Shown here: piece by piece, positions 49,632-57,865 of the stretch
Numbering within the stretch: position 1 is the stretch's first letter
Layout of the letters: each line of letters opens with the position of its first letter
Notes under the pieces: model-generated
Databases searched by the model: none
Seen by the model: only the letters and a program-made list of their open reading frames with translations
Told to the model about the DNA's origin: nothing
Position numbers and translations under genes: made by a program
Source: Streptomyces sp. XY006
Lineage (GTDB): Bacteria; Actinomycetota; Actinomycetes; Streptomycetales; Streptomycetaceae
Length of the DNA stretch: 64,000 bases
Assembly: GCF_002237655.1 (NCBI RefSeq)
Contig: NZ_NOKT01000001.1
Coordinates: forward strand, 1-64,000
Direction of reading: 5' to 3'

Positions 49632-49838
49632 CTAGGGCAGCAGCTTCTCGAGCGCGGCCGGTCCCTCCGCCGCCAGCTTGCGCTTGGCCCATTCGAGGTT
49701 GTGCGGCGTGAGGTCCTTGCCCGAGGCCAGGACGAGGTCCTCCGGTGACACGTCGGTGCCGGTGCGGGCGTGGAGCAGGCGGTCCGGGGTCGTGCTGTCC
49801 TCGGGCGGCCGGGACGCGGGGGGCTGTGACGTCGACAT
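49632..49838 (-). CDS. Small conserved protein, function unknown
   Basis: The 68-residue protein starts at ATG 49838 (MSTSQPPASRPPEDSTTPDR) after TAGGAGCAGACACC and continues LLHARTGTDVSPEDLVLASG, KDLTPHNLEWAKRKLAAEGP. The central DVSPEDLVLASGKDLTPHNLEWAKRKL is conserved-looking and helical. It is soluble and without cysteines. I do not know its function. It lies between the DUF5709 gene (convergent) and the chaplin gene (divergent). Confidence 0.7.
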   Translation of the reverse strand: MSTSQPPASRPPEDSTTPDRLLHARTGTDVSPEDLVLASGKDLTPHNLEWAKRKLAAEGPAALEKLLP

Positions 49839-50056
49839 GGTGTCTGCTCCTAGGGTCCGGATCGCTGGTGCGGCCCCGGTGCTGAAAAACGGGTCCGTTA
49901 TCACCATTCACCGCGGGAGCGCGGCGTGCATCCGGAGAGCGCGGCCCCGGCCCCGTGAGACCCCCCGCACCCCGTTCGGACGCTCATGAATGTCGCACCG
50001 CCGGTTTCCGGGTGACGGTGGAGACACGTGTCCCTGCGACTGACAGGAGCTTTTCC

Positions 50057-50293
50057 ATGCGCACACGTGTGACCGCCGCGGCCGGCCTGGCCTGCGCCGC
50101 CCTGCTCGCCTTCGCCGGTACGGCGAGCGCCGACGACGGCACCGTCGGTATCACCAACGAGAGCGGCGGCTTCCTCTCGGGCAACGTCATCCAGATCCCG
50201 ATCGACATCAACGCCAACGTCTGCGGCAACTCGATCAACGTGATCGGGCTGCTGAACCCGGCGTTCGGCAACGAGTGCACGATCAAGGACTGA
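50057..50293 (+). CDS. Short chaplin
   Basis: The 78-residue protein has a signal peptide (TAAAGLACAALLAFAGTASA, cleavage after residue 25) and a mature part of 53 residues that is essentially one chaplin domain: GFLSGNVIQIPIDINANVCG then NSINVIGLLNPAFGNECTIKD. Cys56 and Cys74 are the conserved disulfide pair. Chaplins assemble into surface amyloid that lowers surface tension so that aerial hyphae can emerge and become hydrophobic. The substituted IPIDIN and ECTIKD ends differ from the commonest short chaplins. A strong hairpin follows. Upstream DNA 49839-50056 holds no other gene. Confidence 0.92.
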   Translation: MRTRVTAAAGLACAALLAFAGTASADDGTVGITNESGGFLSGNVIQIPIDINANVCGNSINVIGLLNPAFGNECTIKD

Positions 50294-50312
50294 CGCACCG
50301 GTCGTAACGCTT

Positions 50313-50352
50313 GCCGGCGGCGGCCCGCGCGATGGCGCGGGCCGCCGCCGGC
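50313..50352. terminator. Very strong hairpin after the chaplin gene
   Basis: An 18-base-pair perfect stem (GCCGGCGGCGGCCCGCGC at 50313-50330, complementary arm 50335-50352) with loop GATG lies between the chaplin gene and the convergent phosphatase gene. Confidence 0.8.
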
Positions 50353-50357
50353 CGTCG

Positions 50358-51470
50358 TCAGGGCCCGGTCGGCGGGCACGGCGCCAGCACCAGCATCGTG
50401 ACGTCGTCCCGGACGTCCGGGCAGTGCCGCACGACGTCGGACCACACCCGCTCGGCGAGTGCGGCCGGGTCCTCGGCGGCCAGGCCCGGCAGCCGCTCGG
50501 TCAGCGGGTAGAAGACCCCGTCCGCGTTCCTGGCCTCCGTGACGCCGTCGGACGCGAGGAAGAGCCGGTCACCGGCGCGCAGCCGCACCGAGACGACCCG
50601 GGGCGCGGTGGCCTCGGTGAGCCCCAGCCCGAGCGGTGTGCCGGGCTCGACATCCGGCTCCAGCACCCTTCCGTCCCGCAGCAGCAGCGGGCCGCACTGC
50701 CCGCACGCCACGATCCGCACCTCCCGGGCGTCGGCGGAGAAGTCGAGCAGGACCGCCGTGGCGAACAGCTCGGCGTGCGGATCGCCCGCCGAGTCCACCG
50801 CCAGCCTCCGGTCGAGCCGGGCCGCCACCGCCTCCGGGTCGGGCTGGTCCAGTACCGCCTCCCGGAAGGCCCCCAGCAGCGAGGCGACCGTGGCGACGGC
50901 CGACAGACCGTGCCCCTGGACGTCGCCCATGACCGCCCGGACGCCGTAGGGGCCGGCCCGTACGTCGAAGAAGTCGCCCCCGACCAGGGTTCCGCGCTGT
51001 GCGGCCCGGTACAGGCCCGCGCACGCCACCGGCCCGACCCGCCGGGGCAGCGGCGGCACGACCGCTCGCTGCGCGGCCTCGGCCACGGCCCGCTCGGTGA
51101 CCAGCTGCGCGTCCCGACGGCTGCGCACGTACGACAGCAGCACGCTCAGCACCGACACGAAACACACGGTCAGGACGTCGGTGCTGCCCGGATCGTCGAG
51201 GTCGAAAACCGGGACGGTCAGCACGAGCACCGCCAGCGTCCCGAGCACGGCCGTGGCCACCGGCCCGTGGGCCAGTACGGCCAGCGGCGGGATGGCGCCC
51301 AGCAGGAACCCGATGTCCAGCGGCTCCGGGCTGATCAGCTCCGCCAGGCACACGCCCACCAGCAGCGCCGTCGGAAGCACCCTGGCCCACCCCGGTGGCG
51401 GTGCTCCGCGCAGCCAGCCGGGCCGGTCCCGCTCGGGGGCCGTGCGGGACCGGCCGCGCGTCACGTTCAC
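50358..51470 (-). CDS. Membrane PP2C (SpoIIE-type) serine phosphatase
   Basis: The roughly 370-residue protein has three to four N-terminal membrane helices (about 25-120, LPTALLVGVCLAELISPEPL, VATAVLGTLAVLVLTVPVF) and a C-terminal PP2C domain (LVGGDFFDVRAGPYGVRAVM, GDVQGHGLSAVATVA, LFLASDGVTEAR). The metal-binding acidic residues are present. Streptomyces have many RsbU-like phosphatases that act on anti-sigma antagonists. GTG 51470 is a tentative start; the open frame begins with a TTG at 51485 and another GTG exists at 51464. Confidence 0.85.
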   Translation of the reverse strand: MNVTRGRSRTAPERDRPGWLRGAPPPGWARVLPTALLVGVCLAELISPEPLDIGFLLGAIPPLAVLAHGPVATAVLGTLAVLVLTVPVFDLDDPGSTDVLTVCFVSVLSVLLSYVRSRRDAQLVTERAVAEAAQRAVVPPLPRRVGPVACAGLYRAAQRGTLVGGDFFDVRAGPYGVRAVMGDVQGHGLSAVATVASLLGAFREAVLDQPDPEAVAARLDRRLAVDSAGDPHAELFATAVLLDFSADAREVRIVACGQCGPLLLRDGRVLEPDVEPGTPLGLGLTEATAPRVVSVRLRAGDRLFLASDGVTEARNADGVFYPLTERLPGLAAEDPAALAERVWSDVVRHCPDVRDDVTMLVLAPCPPTGP

Positions 51471-51540
51471 ACCACCACGCTGCAACGCCCGACCGGCCGG
51501 CGCACGCCGGGGCCGCGCCGCCGCGGCCGGCCCGGCCCGG

Positions 51541-52737
51541 TCAGAACGGCGTGAGCGTCAGCCGGAAGCCCGTGGGCGCCGTGTCCTGGATGTAGGAGGC
51601 GAAGTCGGCCACGTCGTCGAAGGCGAAGCCGTACGCCTTGCCGTCCTCGGCGGCCGCGTGCATGGCCTTGGCGTAGTGGTTGGTCAGCTCGCCGCGGTAG
51701 AAGGACGCCGGGTCGGTCGTCGGCTGGGCGGCGGACCCGATCAGCGTCGAGCGGTTGAACCCGGCGCCCAGGATCGCGGCGACCGGGCCGGTCGTGCCGT
51801 CGTTGGGGGCGGCGAGGGCGCCGTCGCAGAACAGCACGTCCCGCGTGGAGGGCTTGCCGAAGGAGACCTCGGCGGGCCCGGTGAAGGTGAGCCGCTCGCC
51901 GCGCACCCGGCCGGTGAACGTGCCGGCGTTGGTGGTCACCTTCAGGTCCCGGCCGGTGTACGTGCTCCACACCTCGTCGATGGCGGGCGCGAAGTAGTCC
52001 TTGGCGAACAGCCCGGCGTCCAGGCCGTGGCCGGGGGCGATGATCCGCGTGTCGTCGACCACCAGCCGGGCGAACTCCGGCACCTGCCGCACGGCGGCGA
52101 AGGCGGCCGCCCGGCCCCCGTCGCGCAGCGTGCCCGTCGTCTGGTCCTTGGCGCCGGTCAGCCGGATGCTCATCGGCACGCTGAACATGTCGACCATGGT
52201 GGTGTTGCAGAACATGCCCGCGGAGTTGTACGTGAACTCGGCACAGTCGTGCAGCACCCCGTAGTTGGGGTCCGAGGACACCCAGCCGGCCGGGTACTGC
52301 AGCGCCGGGTTGCCGGCGCCGTCGGCGACGACCTTGAACTTGAGCTTCGCGCCCAGCGACACGTAGATCCGGCCCGACATGTACGGCAGGGACAGCCGGG
52401 TCTCGCCGCTGCCGGCCAGCGGGATCGCGTAGTCGGTGAAGCCGTCGGGGCCGTTGTCCGACAGGGCCACCGGGGCGAGGGTGCCGTCGGGCCGCAGCCG
52501 CACCTGACGGCCGTCGGCGTTGCCCACGACGTAGACGTGGACGCTTCCGTTGCCGAACGAGCCGCTGTTGTTGACGAGCGTCACGGGCAGGGCGGCGGCC
52601 GCCTTCGGCGTGCTCGGGGTGGTCTCCGCGAGGGCGTGGGGGGCCAGCGCGGCGACCGCGGGGGCGGCGACCACGGCACCGCCGAGACCGGCGAGGAGCG
52701 TACGGCGGGAGACGGGGCGGTGGTGACGAGGAGTCAT
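51541..52737 (-). CDS. Tat-exported glycoside hydrolase family 64 beta-1,3-glucanase
   Basis: The 398-residue protein has a Tat signal (SRRTLLAGLGGAVVAAPAVA) and the thaumatin-like plus beta-barrel architecture of GH64 (LPVTLVNNSGSFGNGSVHVYVVGN, TMVDMFSVPMSIRLTGAKDQ, catalytic-face acidic residues near DYFAPAIDEVWSTY). These enzymes release laminaripentaose from beta-1,3-glucan of fungal walls. No carbohydrate-binding module is attached. ATG 52737 is correct for the Tat signal. A perfect 18-base palindrome of LacI/CebR type lies about 36 bases upstream, suggesting repression by a LacI-family sugar sensor. Confidence 0.9.
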   Translation of the reverse strand: MTPRHHRPVSRRTLLAGLGGAVVAAPAVAALAPHALAETTPSTPKAAAALPVTLVNNSGSFGNGSVHVYVVGNADGRQVRLRPDGTLAPVALSDNGPDGFTDYAIPLAGSGETRLSLPYMSGRIYVSLGAKLKFKVVADGAGNPALQYPAGWVSSDPNYGVLHDCAEFTYNSAGMFCNTTMVDMFSVPMSIRLTGAKDQTTGTLRDGGRAAAFAAVRQVPEFARLVVDDTRIIAPGHGLDAGLFAKDYFAPAIDEVWSTYTGRDLKVTTNAGTFTGRVRGERLTFTGPAEVSFGKPSTRDVLFCDGALAAPNDGTTGPVAAILGAGFNRSTLIGSAAQPTTDPASFYRGELTNHYAKAMHAAAEDGKAYGFAFDDVADFASYIQDTAPTGFRLTLTPF

Positions 52738-52772
52738 GTGGGGGGCCTCCTGTTGTGCGGGTGGGGAGACCG

Positions 52773-52790
52773 TCTGAGAGCGCTCTCAGA
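52773..52790. promoter_or_regulatory. Perfect LacI/CebR-like palindrome upstream of GH64
   Basis: TCTGAGAGCGCTCTCAGA is an 18-base perfect palindrome, centred on the GCGC core of LacI-family operators and close in form to the CebR box of Streptomyces (GAGCGCTC core). It lies about 36 bases upstream of the GH64 start. Confidence 0.7.
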
Positions 52791-53007
52791 ACGGGTCGCC
52801 ACGGATGCTACGGACGAGCGGCGTCCCAGCCAACCCGTCCGTCCCGAACAAATCCCCCGTACCACCGCCCACTTGAGCTCCTTAGGGCTCGCTTAACCCG
52901 CTCTTAAGGGCCGGTTGAGCCCGGCGGAAAACCCGTGGACGGACCCGCCGGTGATCCCGTAACGTGTGGCCCGCCACGCCCCGAACCGATGGAAGGAGGG
53001 CAGAGCC

Positions 53008-53064
53008 GTGCAGTTCACACCGTTCCCGCGCTCCCTCCCCGTCGACCCGGCGTGTCGCCACTGA
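53008..53064 (+). CDS. 18-codon leader ORF ending in Cys-Arg-His
   Basis: GTG 53008 is preceded by GGAAGGAGGGCAGAGCC, an excellent ribosome site, and reads VQFTPFPRSLPVDPACRH then stop at 53064. The Cys is a TGT codon, uncommon in such GC-rich DNA. The end of the frame is only 46 bases from the GNAT gene, and a GGAGCGCTCC palindrome lies in between (53072-53081). It could be a regulatory upstream ORF (amino-acid- or ribosome-dependent). A cysteine leader is a guess; it may equally be a minor peptide. Confidence 0.5.
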   Translation: MQFTPFPRSLPVDPACRH

Positions 53065-53109
53065 CCCACCGGGAGCGCTCCTCGCAGCATCCGTCCCGGA
53101 GGACATCCC

Positions 53110-54015
53110 ATGACCGAACCGGTCATCCGCGCGCTCGACGCGAGCGACGCCGCACTCTTCGACACCCTGCCCGACCCGCTGGACGCCCGTGAGGGCCACC
53201 GGCTGACCCGGTACCGCCCCGACTGGAAGCGCGTGGCGCTGCGCGACGGCCGCGTCGTCGCCCGGGGCGCCTGGTGGGGCGGCCCCGACGACGACGAGCC
53301 CGTCAACGTCAACTGGTTCGACGTGGCGGAAGGAGAGGAGGAGGCGGGCGCCGAACTGCTGCGCTCCGCCCCCTGGCAGGTCGAACTGGAACTCAACGCG
53401 CCGGCCGGCTGGCGCGACGACCCGGCCCTGCGCGACGCCGCCGAGGCCCGCATCACCGCGGCCCGCAAGGCCGGTTACGACCTCCTCGTCGAACGGCTGC
53501 TGTACCGCTGGACCCCCGGCCTGGGCCTGCCGCAGCGGCCGGGGCGCCTGGAGTTCCGCGCCGAACCGGACGACGCCGTCTTCTTCGACGCGCTGCGCCG
53601 CATCCACTCCGCCACCCTCGACGCCCACGCGCTTCTGGCGATCGAGGAGGGCGGACTCGACCAAGCGGCACAGCAGGAACTCGACTTCTTCCACTGGTGC
53701 CCGTCCCCGCGCGACTGGTGGCAGGTGGCGTACACCCCCGAGGGCGAGACGGCCGGCATCCACATCCCGGCCCACAACCCCTCCGGCCCGTGCGTCGGCT
53801 TCATCGGAGTCATGCCGGACCAGCGGGGCCGGGGCTACGCCTACGACCTGCTGGCCGAGTGCACCCACTTCCTCGTCGAGCGGGGAGCGGAGTTCGTCAC
53901 CGCCGCCACGGACCGGGGCAACGTCCCGATGGCCGCGAACTTCGCCAAGGCCGGCTTCCCGGTGGTCCGCGAGCGCCTCAACTTCCAGCCGCCGCGGGAG
54001 GCCCGTACTCCCTGA
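53110..54015 (+). CDS. Two-domain GNAT family N-acetyltransferase
   Basis: The 301-residue protein has an N-terminal GNAT-like half (DWKRVALRDGRVVARGAWWG) and a C-terminal half with the acetyl-CoA site VGFIGVMPDQRGRGYAYDLLAE and the terminal NVPMAANFAKAGFPVVRERLNF, the pattern of Streptomyces GNATs. The N-terminal half is probably a degenerate acetyltransferase domain. Substrate unknown. ATG 53110 follows GGAGGACATCCC. A leader ORF and a GGAGCGCTCC palindrome lie upstream. It converges, 5 bases apart, on the oxidoreductase gene. Confidence 0.85.
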   Translation: MTEPVIRALDASDAALFDTLPDPLDAREGHRLTRYRPDWKRVALRDGRVVARGAWWGGPDDDEPVNVNWFDVAEGEEEAGAELLRSAPWQVELELNAPAGWRDDPALRDAAEARITAARKAGYDLLVERLLYRWTPGLGLPQRPGRLEFRAEPDDAVFFDALRRIHSATLDAHALLAIEEGGLDQAAQQELDFFHWCPSPRDWWQVAYTPEGETAGIHIPAHNPSGPCVGFIGVMPDQRGRGYAYDLLAECTHFLVERGAEFVTAATDRGNVPMAANFAKAGFPVVRERLNFQPPREARTP

Positions 54016-54020
54016 GGCGG

Positions 54021-54905
54021 CTAGCGCCCGCCACCGTCCAGCAGGTCCTGGGCCGCCGTGAGGATCTCCGTCACGCGGAGTCCGAACGCCGCGTCGCAGG
54101 GGTGCGGGCGGCCCGTCCGGACGGTGGCGAGCAGGGCGTCCGCGGCCCGCATCAGGGCCGGGACGGCGCCGTCGCTCCCCTCCGGCAGCACCGCGACCCC
54201 GGCCTCTCCCCGGAGTTCGACGGTGGCGCCGGCCGCGGCGGGCGGCGCCGTCAGGCTCAGGGTGAGGGTGCTGGACGCGCCACCGGCGTGATCGAGGACC
54301 ACGTACACCGTGTCCCCGGGCCCGTACGCCGCCGCCGTCACGTGCCGCACGTCGCCGAGCACCGGCAGCAGCACGGACAGGGCGTGCGGGCCGACGTCCC
54401 ACAGGGCGCCCTTCTCCCGCCGCCATGGCGTCGCGAACGGGCTCTCGCTGGTGAACACCGCCCCGAGCCACTGCGCCCGGGCGGTGAACCAGCCCGGCAC
54501 CGCCGCCTGTTCGGCGATCCACGTCTGCGGCCCGGGCTGGAAACGGGTCGTGAAGAACACGACCGAGGCCACACCGGCCGCGTCGGCGGCCGCCACGACG
54601 GCCCGCCCCTGCTCCACCGTCGGCGCCAGGGGCTTGTCGAGCAGCAGATGACACCCGGCGCGCGCCGCCCGCACGGCGAGATCGGCCTGCACCTGCGGAG
54701 GCAGCGCCACGGCGACCGCGTCCACGTCGGCCAGGAGCGCGTCCACATCGTCGTACGCCCGCACCCCGTGCCGCTCGGCCAGCTCCTTGGCGGCCTCGGG
54801 GCGACGCCCCCACACCCCCGCGAAGTCCAGCTCGTCGTGTCCGCTCAGGGCGGGTGCGTGGGCGATCTGCGCCCAGGGTCCGGTGCCGAGCAGTCCTATG
54901 CGCAT
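54021..54905 (-). CDS. Gfo/Idh/MocA family oxidoreductase
   Basis: The 294-residue protein has the N-terminal Rossmann motif MRIGLLGTGPWAQIAHAPAL and the catalytic-lysine motif HLLLDKPLAPTVEQG (Lys of EKP-like DKP). It is shorter than most family members. The likely reaction is NAD(P)-dependent dehydrogenation of a sugar or similar compound. ATG 54905 has GGAGAGGCGGC upstream. It is divergent from helR and has no obvious pathway neighbours. Confidence 0.85.
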   Translation of the reverse strand: MRIGLLGTGPWAQIAHAPALSGHDELDFAGVWGRRPEAAKELAERHGVRAYDDVDALLADVDAVAVALPPQVQADLAVRAARAGCHLLLDKPLAPTVEQGRAVVAAADAAGVASVVFFTTRFQPGPQTWIAEQAAVPGWFTARAQWLGAVFTSESPFATPWRREKGALWDVGPHALSVLLPVLGDVRHVTAAAYGPGDTVYVVLDHAGGASSTLTLSLTAPPAAAGATVELRGEAGVAVLPEGSDGAVPALMRAADALLATVRTGRPHPCDAAFGLRVTEILTAAQDLLDGGGR

Positions 54906-54989
54906 GCCGCCGCCTCTCCACGCTGCCTGAGGGAAGAGCGTGACACACGCGCCCGACCGGCCGCCGAGAGGGTGCGCGGAAACGGAAAA

Positions 54990-55011
54990 GGCAAGGAGTC
55001 GTCTCCTTGCC
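54990..55011. promoter_or_regulatory. Hairpin in the helR upstream region
   Basis: GGCAAGGAG (54990-54998) and CTCCTTGCC (55003-55011) form a perfect 9-base-pair stem with a 4-base loop (TCGT). It lies between the divergent Gfo/Idh/MocA and helR genes, 20 bases before the rifamycin-associated element. It may be an attenuator, an operator or a terminator of reverse transcripts. Confidence 0.45.
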
Positions 55012-55031
55012 ACTCTCAACGTATAGCGCAC

Positions 55032-55056
55032 GGGGGGTCTTGCGGCAAGGCCCCCC
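55032..55056. promoter_or_regulatory. Rifamycin-associated element (RAE)
   Basis: A 25-base near-palindrome centred on position 55044: GGGGGG (55032-55037), T, CTTGC, G, GCAAG, G, CCCCCC (55051-55056). This matches the rifamycin-associated element, an inverted repeat known upstream of rifamycin-inactivating and helR genes in actinomycetes that makes them inducible by rifamycins. It ends 55 bases before the helR start. Confidence 0.85.
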
Positions 55057-55111
55057 GGCTCCCGCACACTGTCCGGCCTGACCCCACGACCTGCGGAAAC
55101 GGGAGCCTGAC

Positions 55112-57271
55112 GTGACCCCTGCGACCACGAGCGCGTTCGACCTTCCCGACCGCCTCGCCCACAAGACCGCACCGGAACTGATCGGCGGGGACGAGCGGCA
55201 CTTCGCCGCCGTCGCCCGGTGCCTGGAGGAGACGATCGCCGACCTCACCGACCGCCTCGACGCCCAGCGCCGCTCGCCCGGCGGCAAGGGACGGCAGGCC
55301 ATGGACCGGGACGCCGAGATCCACCGGCTGACCGCGCGGCTGCGCGCCCTGCGGCGCTTCGGGCTCGACCTGTGCCTCGGGCACATGGCCGGCGCGGACG
55401 GCTCGCCGCCCGTCTACGTCGGACGGCTCGGGCTGACCGACCGCGAGGGCCGCCGGCTGCTGGTCGACTGGCGTTCCCCGGCGGCCGAGCCGTTCTTCGG
55501 CGCCACCCACGCCGACCCGATGGGCCTGGCGGCCCGCCGCAGGTACCGCTGGACCGACGGCCGCGTCAGCGACTACTGGGACGAGGTGTTCACCCCCGGC
55601 GCCCTGACCGGGCACGCCGCGCTCGACGACCAGTCGGCCTTCATCGCCAGTCTCGGCGCCGACCGCTCGCCCCGGATGCGGGACGTACTCGGCACCATCC
55701 AGGCCGACCAGGACGCCGTCATCCGCGCCGGTTCGCGCGGCGCCCTCGTGGTCGACGGCGGCCCGGGCACCGGCAAGACCGTCGTCGCCCTGCACCGCTC
55801 CGCCTACCTTCTCTACTCCGACCCCCGCCTAGGACAGCACCGCCGGGGCGGCGTGCTGTTCGTCGGCCCGCACCGGCCCTACCTGTCGTACGTTGCCGAC
55901 GTCCTGCCCGGCCTGGGCGAGGAGGGCGTGCAGACCTGCGTCCTGCGCGACCTCGTCGAGGAGGGAGCCACCGCCCGGGCGGAGACCGACCCGGAGGTGG
56001 CCCGGCTGAAGTCGTCCGCCGCCATGGTGGAGGCGATCGAGAAGGCCGTCGCCTTCTACGAGGAACCGCCCGCCGAGGCCATGACGGTCACCACCCACTG
56101 GTCCGACATCCACCTCAGTCCGGCCGACTGGGCGGCGGCGTTCGCCGCGGTGGAACCGGGCACTCCGCACAACGAGGCCCGTGACCAGGTCCGCGAGGAG
56201 CTGCTGACGATCCTCGTCGCCCGGCACGAGGGCGACGTCCCCGACGAGCTGGTGCGGGCGTCCCTGGCGCGGGACCGGGAGCTGATGGCCGCCGTCGACC
56301 GGGCCTGGCCGGTGCTGGAGGCGGCCGACCTCGTCGCGGACCTCTGGTCGGTGCCGGCCTATCTGCGGAGGTGCGCGCCGTGGCTGGACCGGGACGAGGT
56401 ACGCGCGCTGCAACGCGCGCGACCCCGGGAGTGGACCGTGTCCGACCTGCCGCTGCTGGACGCGGCGCGGCAGCGGCTCGGCGACCCGGAGGCGTCCCGG
56501 CGCGCGCACCGCCGGCGGGCCGCGCTCGCCGCCCAGCGCGAGCGCATGGCGGACGTCATCGACGACCTGCTCGAAGCGCACAGCTACGACGACGGCGAAG
56601 GCGTGCTGATCATGCTGCACGGCCAGGACATGCGGAACTCCCTGGTCGACGAGTCAGCCCTGCCCGCGGCCGACCCGGACCGGCTCGCCGGGCCGTTCGT
56701 GCACATCGTCGTGGACGAGGCGCAGGAACTGACCGACGCGGAATGGCAGATGCTGCTGCGGCGCTGCCCCTCGCGCAGCTTCACCGTCGTCGGGGACCGC
56801 GCCCAGGCCCGGCACGGGTTCACCGAGTCGTGGCGGGAGCGGCTGGAGCGGGTCGGGTTCGACCGGATCGAGACGGCCTCGCTCGGCATCAACTACCGGA
56901 CGCCCCGGGAGATCATGGCGGAGGCCGAGCCGGTCATCCGGGCCGTGCTGCCCGACGCCAACGTGCCGGTGTCGATCCGCGCCACCGGCATCCCCGTCCG
57001 CCGCGCCGCCGCCACCGAACTGCACGCGATCGTGGACACCTGGCTGGCCGAACACCCCGACGGGATCGCCTGTGTCATCGGCGATCCCGCGTACCGGCCG
57101 CCCTCGCCCCGGGTGCGGTCGCTGACACCGGAGCTGTCCAAGGGGCTGGAGTTCGACCTGGTCGTACTGGTCGACCCGGAGGACTTCGGCACCGGCGTCG
57201 AGGGCGCGGTCGACCACTACGTGGCGATGACCCGGGCGACCAGGGAGCTCGTCGTCCTCACCGGCTCCTGA
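55112..57271 (+). CDS. helR: HelR, RNA polymerase-recycling ATPase (rifamycin resistance)
   Basis: The 719-residue protein is a UvrD/HelD-like superfamily 1 ATPase. An N-terminal helical arm (about 1-85) precedes the ATPase core: Walker A GPGTGKT (217-223), helicase motif II VVDEAQELTDAEWQ, motif III FTVVGDRAQARHG, motif IV-like GINYRTPREI and motif VI-like DHYVAMTRATRELVVL. HelD-type proteins bind RNA polymerase and remove it from stalled states; HelR members displace rifamycins from the enzyme. The upstream RAE strongly supports HelR over a general HelD. It starts at GTG 55112. It is monocistronic and followed by two hairpins. Confidence 0.9.
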   Translation: MTPATTSAFDLPDRLAHKTAPELIGGDERHFAAVARCLEETIADLTDRLDAQRRSPGGKGRQAMDRDAEIHRLTARLRALRRFGLDLCLGHMAGADGSPPVYVGRLGLTDREGRRLLVDWRSPAAEPFFGATHADPMGLAARRRYRWTDGRVSDYWDEVFTPGALTGHAALDDQSAFIASLGADRSPRMRDVLGTIQADQDAVIRAGSRGALVVDGGPGTGKTVVALHRSAYLLYSDPRLGQHRRGGVLFVGPHRPYLSYVADVLPGLGEEGVQTCVLRDLVEEGATARAETDPEVARLKSSAAMVEAIEKAVAFYEEPPAEAMTVTTHWSDIHLSPADWAAAFAAVEPGTPHNEARDQVREELLTILVARHEGDVPDELVRASLARDRELMAAVDRAWPVLEAADLVADLWSVPAYLRRCAPWLDRDEVRALQRARPREWTVSDLPLLDAARQRLGDPEASRRAHRRRAALAAQRERMADVIDDLLEAHSYDDGEGVLIMLHGQDMRNSLVDESALPAADPDRLAGPFVHIVVDEAQELTDAEWQMLLRRCPSRSFTVVGDRAQARHGFTESWRERLERVGFDRIETASLGINYRTPREIMAEAEPVIRAVLPDANVPVSIRATGIPVRRAAATELHAIVDTWLAEHPDGIACVIGDPAYRPPSPRVRSLTPELSKGLEFDLVVLVDPEDFGTGVEGAVDHYVAMTRATRELVVLTGS

Positions 57272-57278
57272 CCCCCGC

Positions 57279-57353
57279 CCGGGGCCCACCGCCCACTGGG
57301 CCCCGGAACCGTCGCCCTACGGGCTGTCCCGCAACCGCGGTGCCGGGACAGCC
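57279..57353. terminator. Two successive hairpins after helR
   Basis: The first stem pairs CCGGGGCCCA (57279-57288) with TGGGCCCCGG (57297-57306); the second pairs GGCTGTCCCG (57322-57331) with CGGGACAGCC (57344-57353). Both are perfect 10-base-pair stems between the convergent helR and VOC genes. The remainder of 57354-57451 holds no gene. Confidence 0.7.
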
Positions 57354-57451
57354 GTCAAGGGCCAGGAGTCCTCCGCAGATGTCGCAAGTCCAGGGTCCAG
57401 CCTCGAGCATGACGCGGCGGGACCTGCCGGGGAAGCCGCCGCGGGCGCGGT

Positions 57452-57865
57452 TCAGCTCTCCGGGCTGCTGATGTTGACCATCCACGGGACGCCGAAACGG
57501 TCCGTGCACATACCGAACTCGTCGCCCCACATCTGCTTCTCCAGCGGCACCGACACCGAGCCGTCCGCGGACAGCTTCTCCCAGTAGCCGCGCAGCTCGG
57601 CGTCGTCGTCACCGCTGAGGCTCACCGAGAAGGGGCTGCCCTGCGGGGCCTCCATGCCGGGCGGGTTGTCCGCGCCCATCAGGGTGAGGCCGCCGGGGGT
57701 CTCCAGCATGCCGTGCATGATCTGGTCGGCGTGCGGGGTGTCCCCCTGGCCGAAGTCTCCGTAGGAGTTGAGGGTCAGGGTGCCGCCGAAGACCTCCTGG
57801 TAGAACTCCAACGCCTGCCGTGCGTCGCCGTTGAAGGTGAGGTAGGGGTTGAGGCGCGTGGCCAT
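57452..57865 (-). CDS. VOC/PhnB-like glyoxalase-superfamily protein
   Basis: The 137-residue protein has the PhnB-type pattern: ATRLNPYLTFNGDARQALEFYQEVFGG, HGMLETPGGLTLMGADNPPG, SVSLSGDDDAELRGYWEKLS and WGDEFGMCTDRFGVPWMVNI. It is a dimeric betaalphabetabetabeta fold protein with potential metal site; substrate unknown. ATG 57865 is followed by the conserved start, and GGGAGGTTCTC lies upstream on the coding strand. It forms a single gene, convergent with helR. Confidence 0.87.
   Translation of the reverse strand: MATRLNPYLTFNGDARQALEFYQEVFGGTLTLNSYGDFGQGDTPHADQIMHGMLETPGGLTLMGADNPPGMEAPQGSPFSVSLSGDDDAELRGYWEKLSADGSVSVPLEKQMWGDEFGMCTDRFGVPWMVNISSPES

Noticed and set aside
52882..55386. An 834-residue minus-strand frame across the GNAT and Gfo/Idh/MocA genes
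   Set aside because: It is mostly Arg/Ala-rich shadow translation; the two genes it crosses have recognisable folds on opposite strands.
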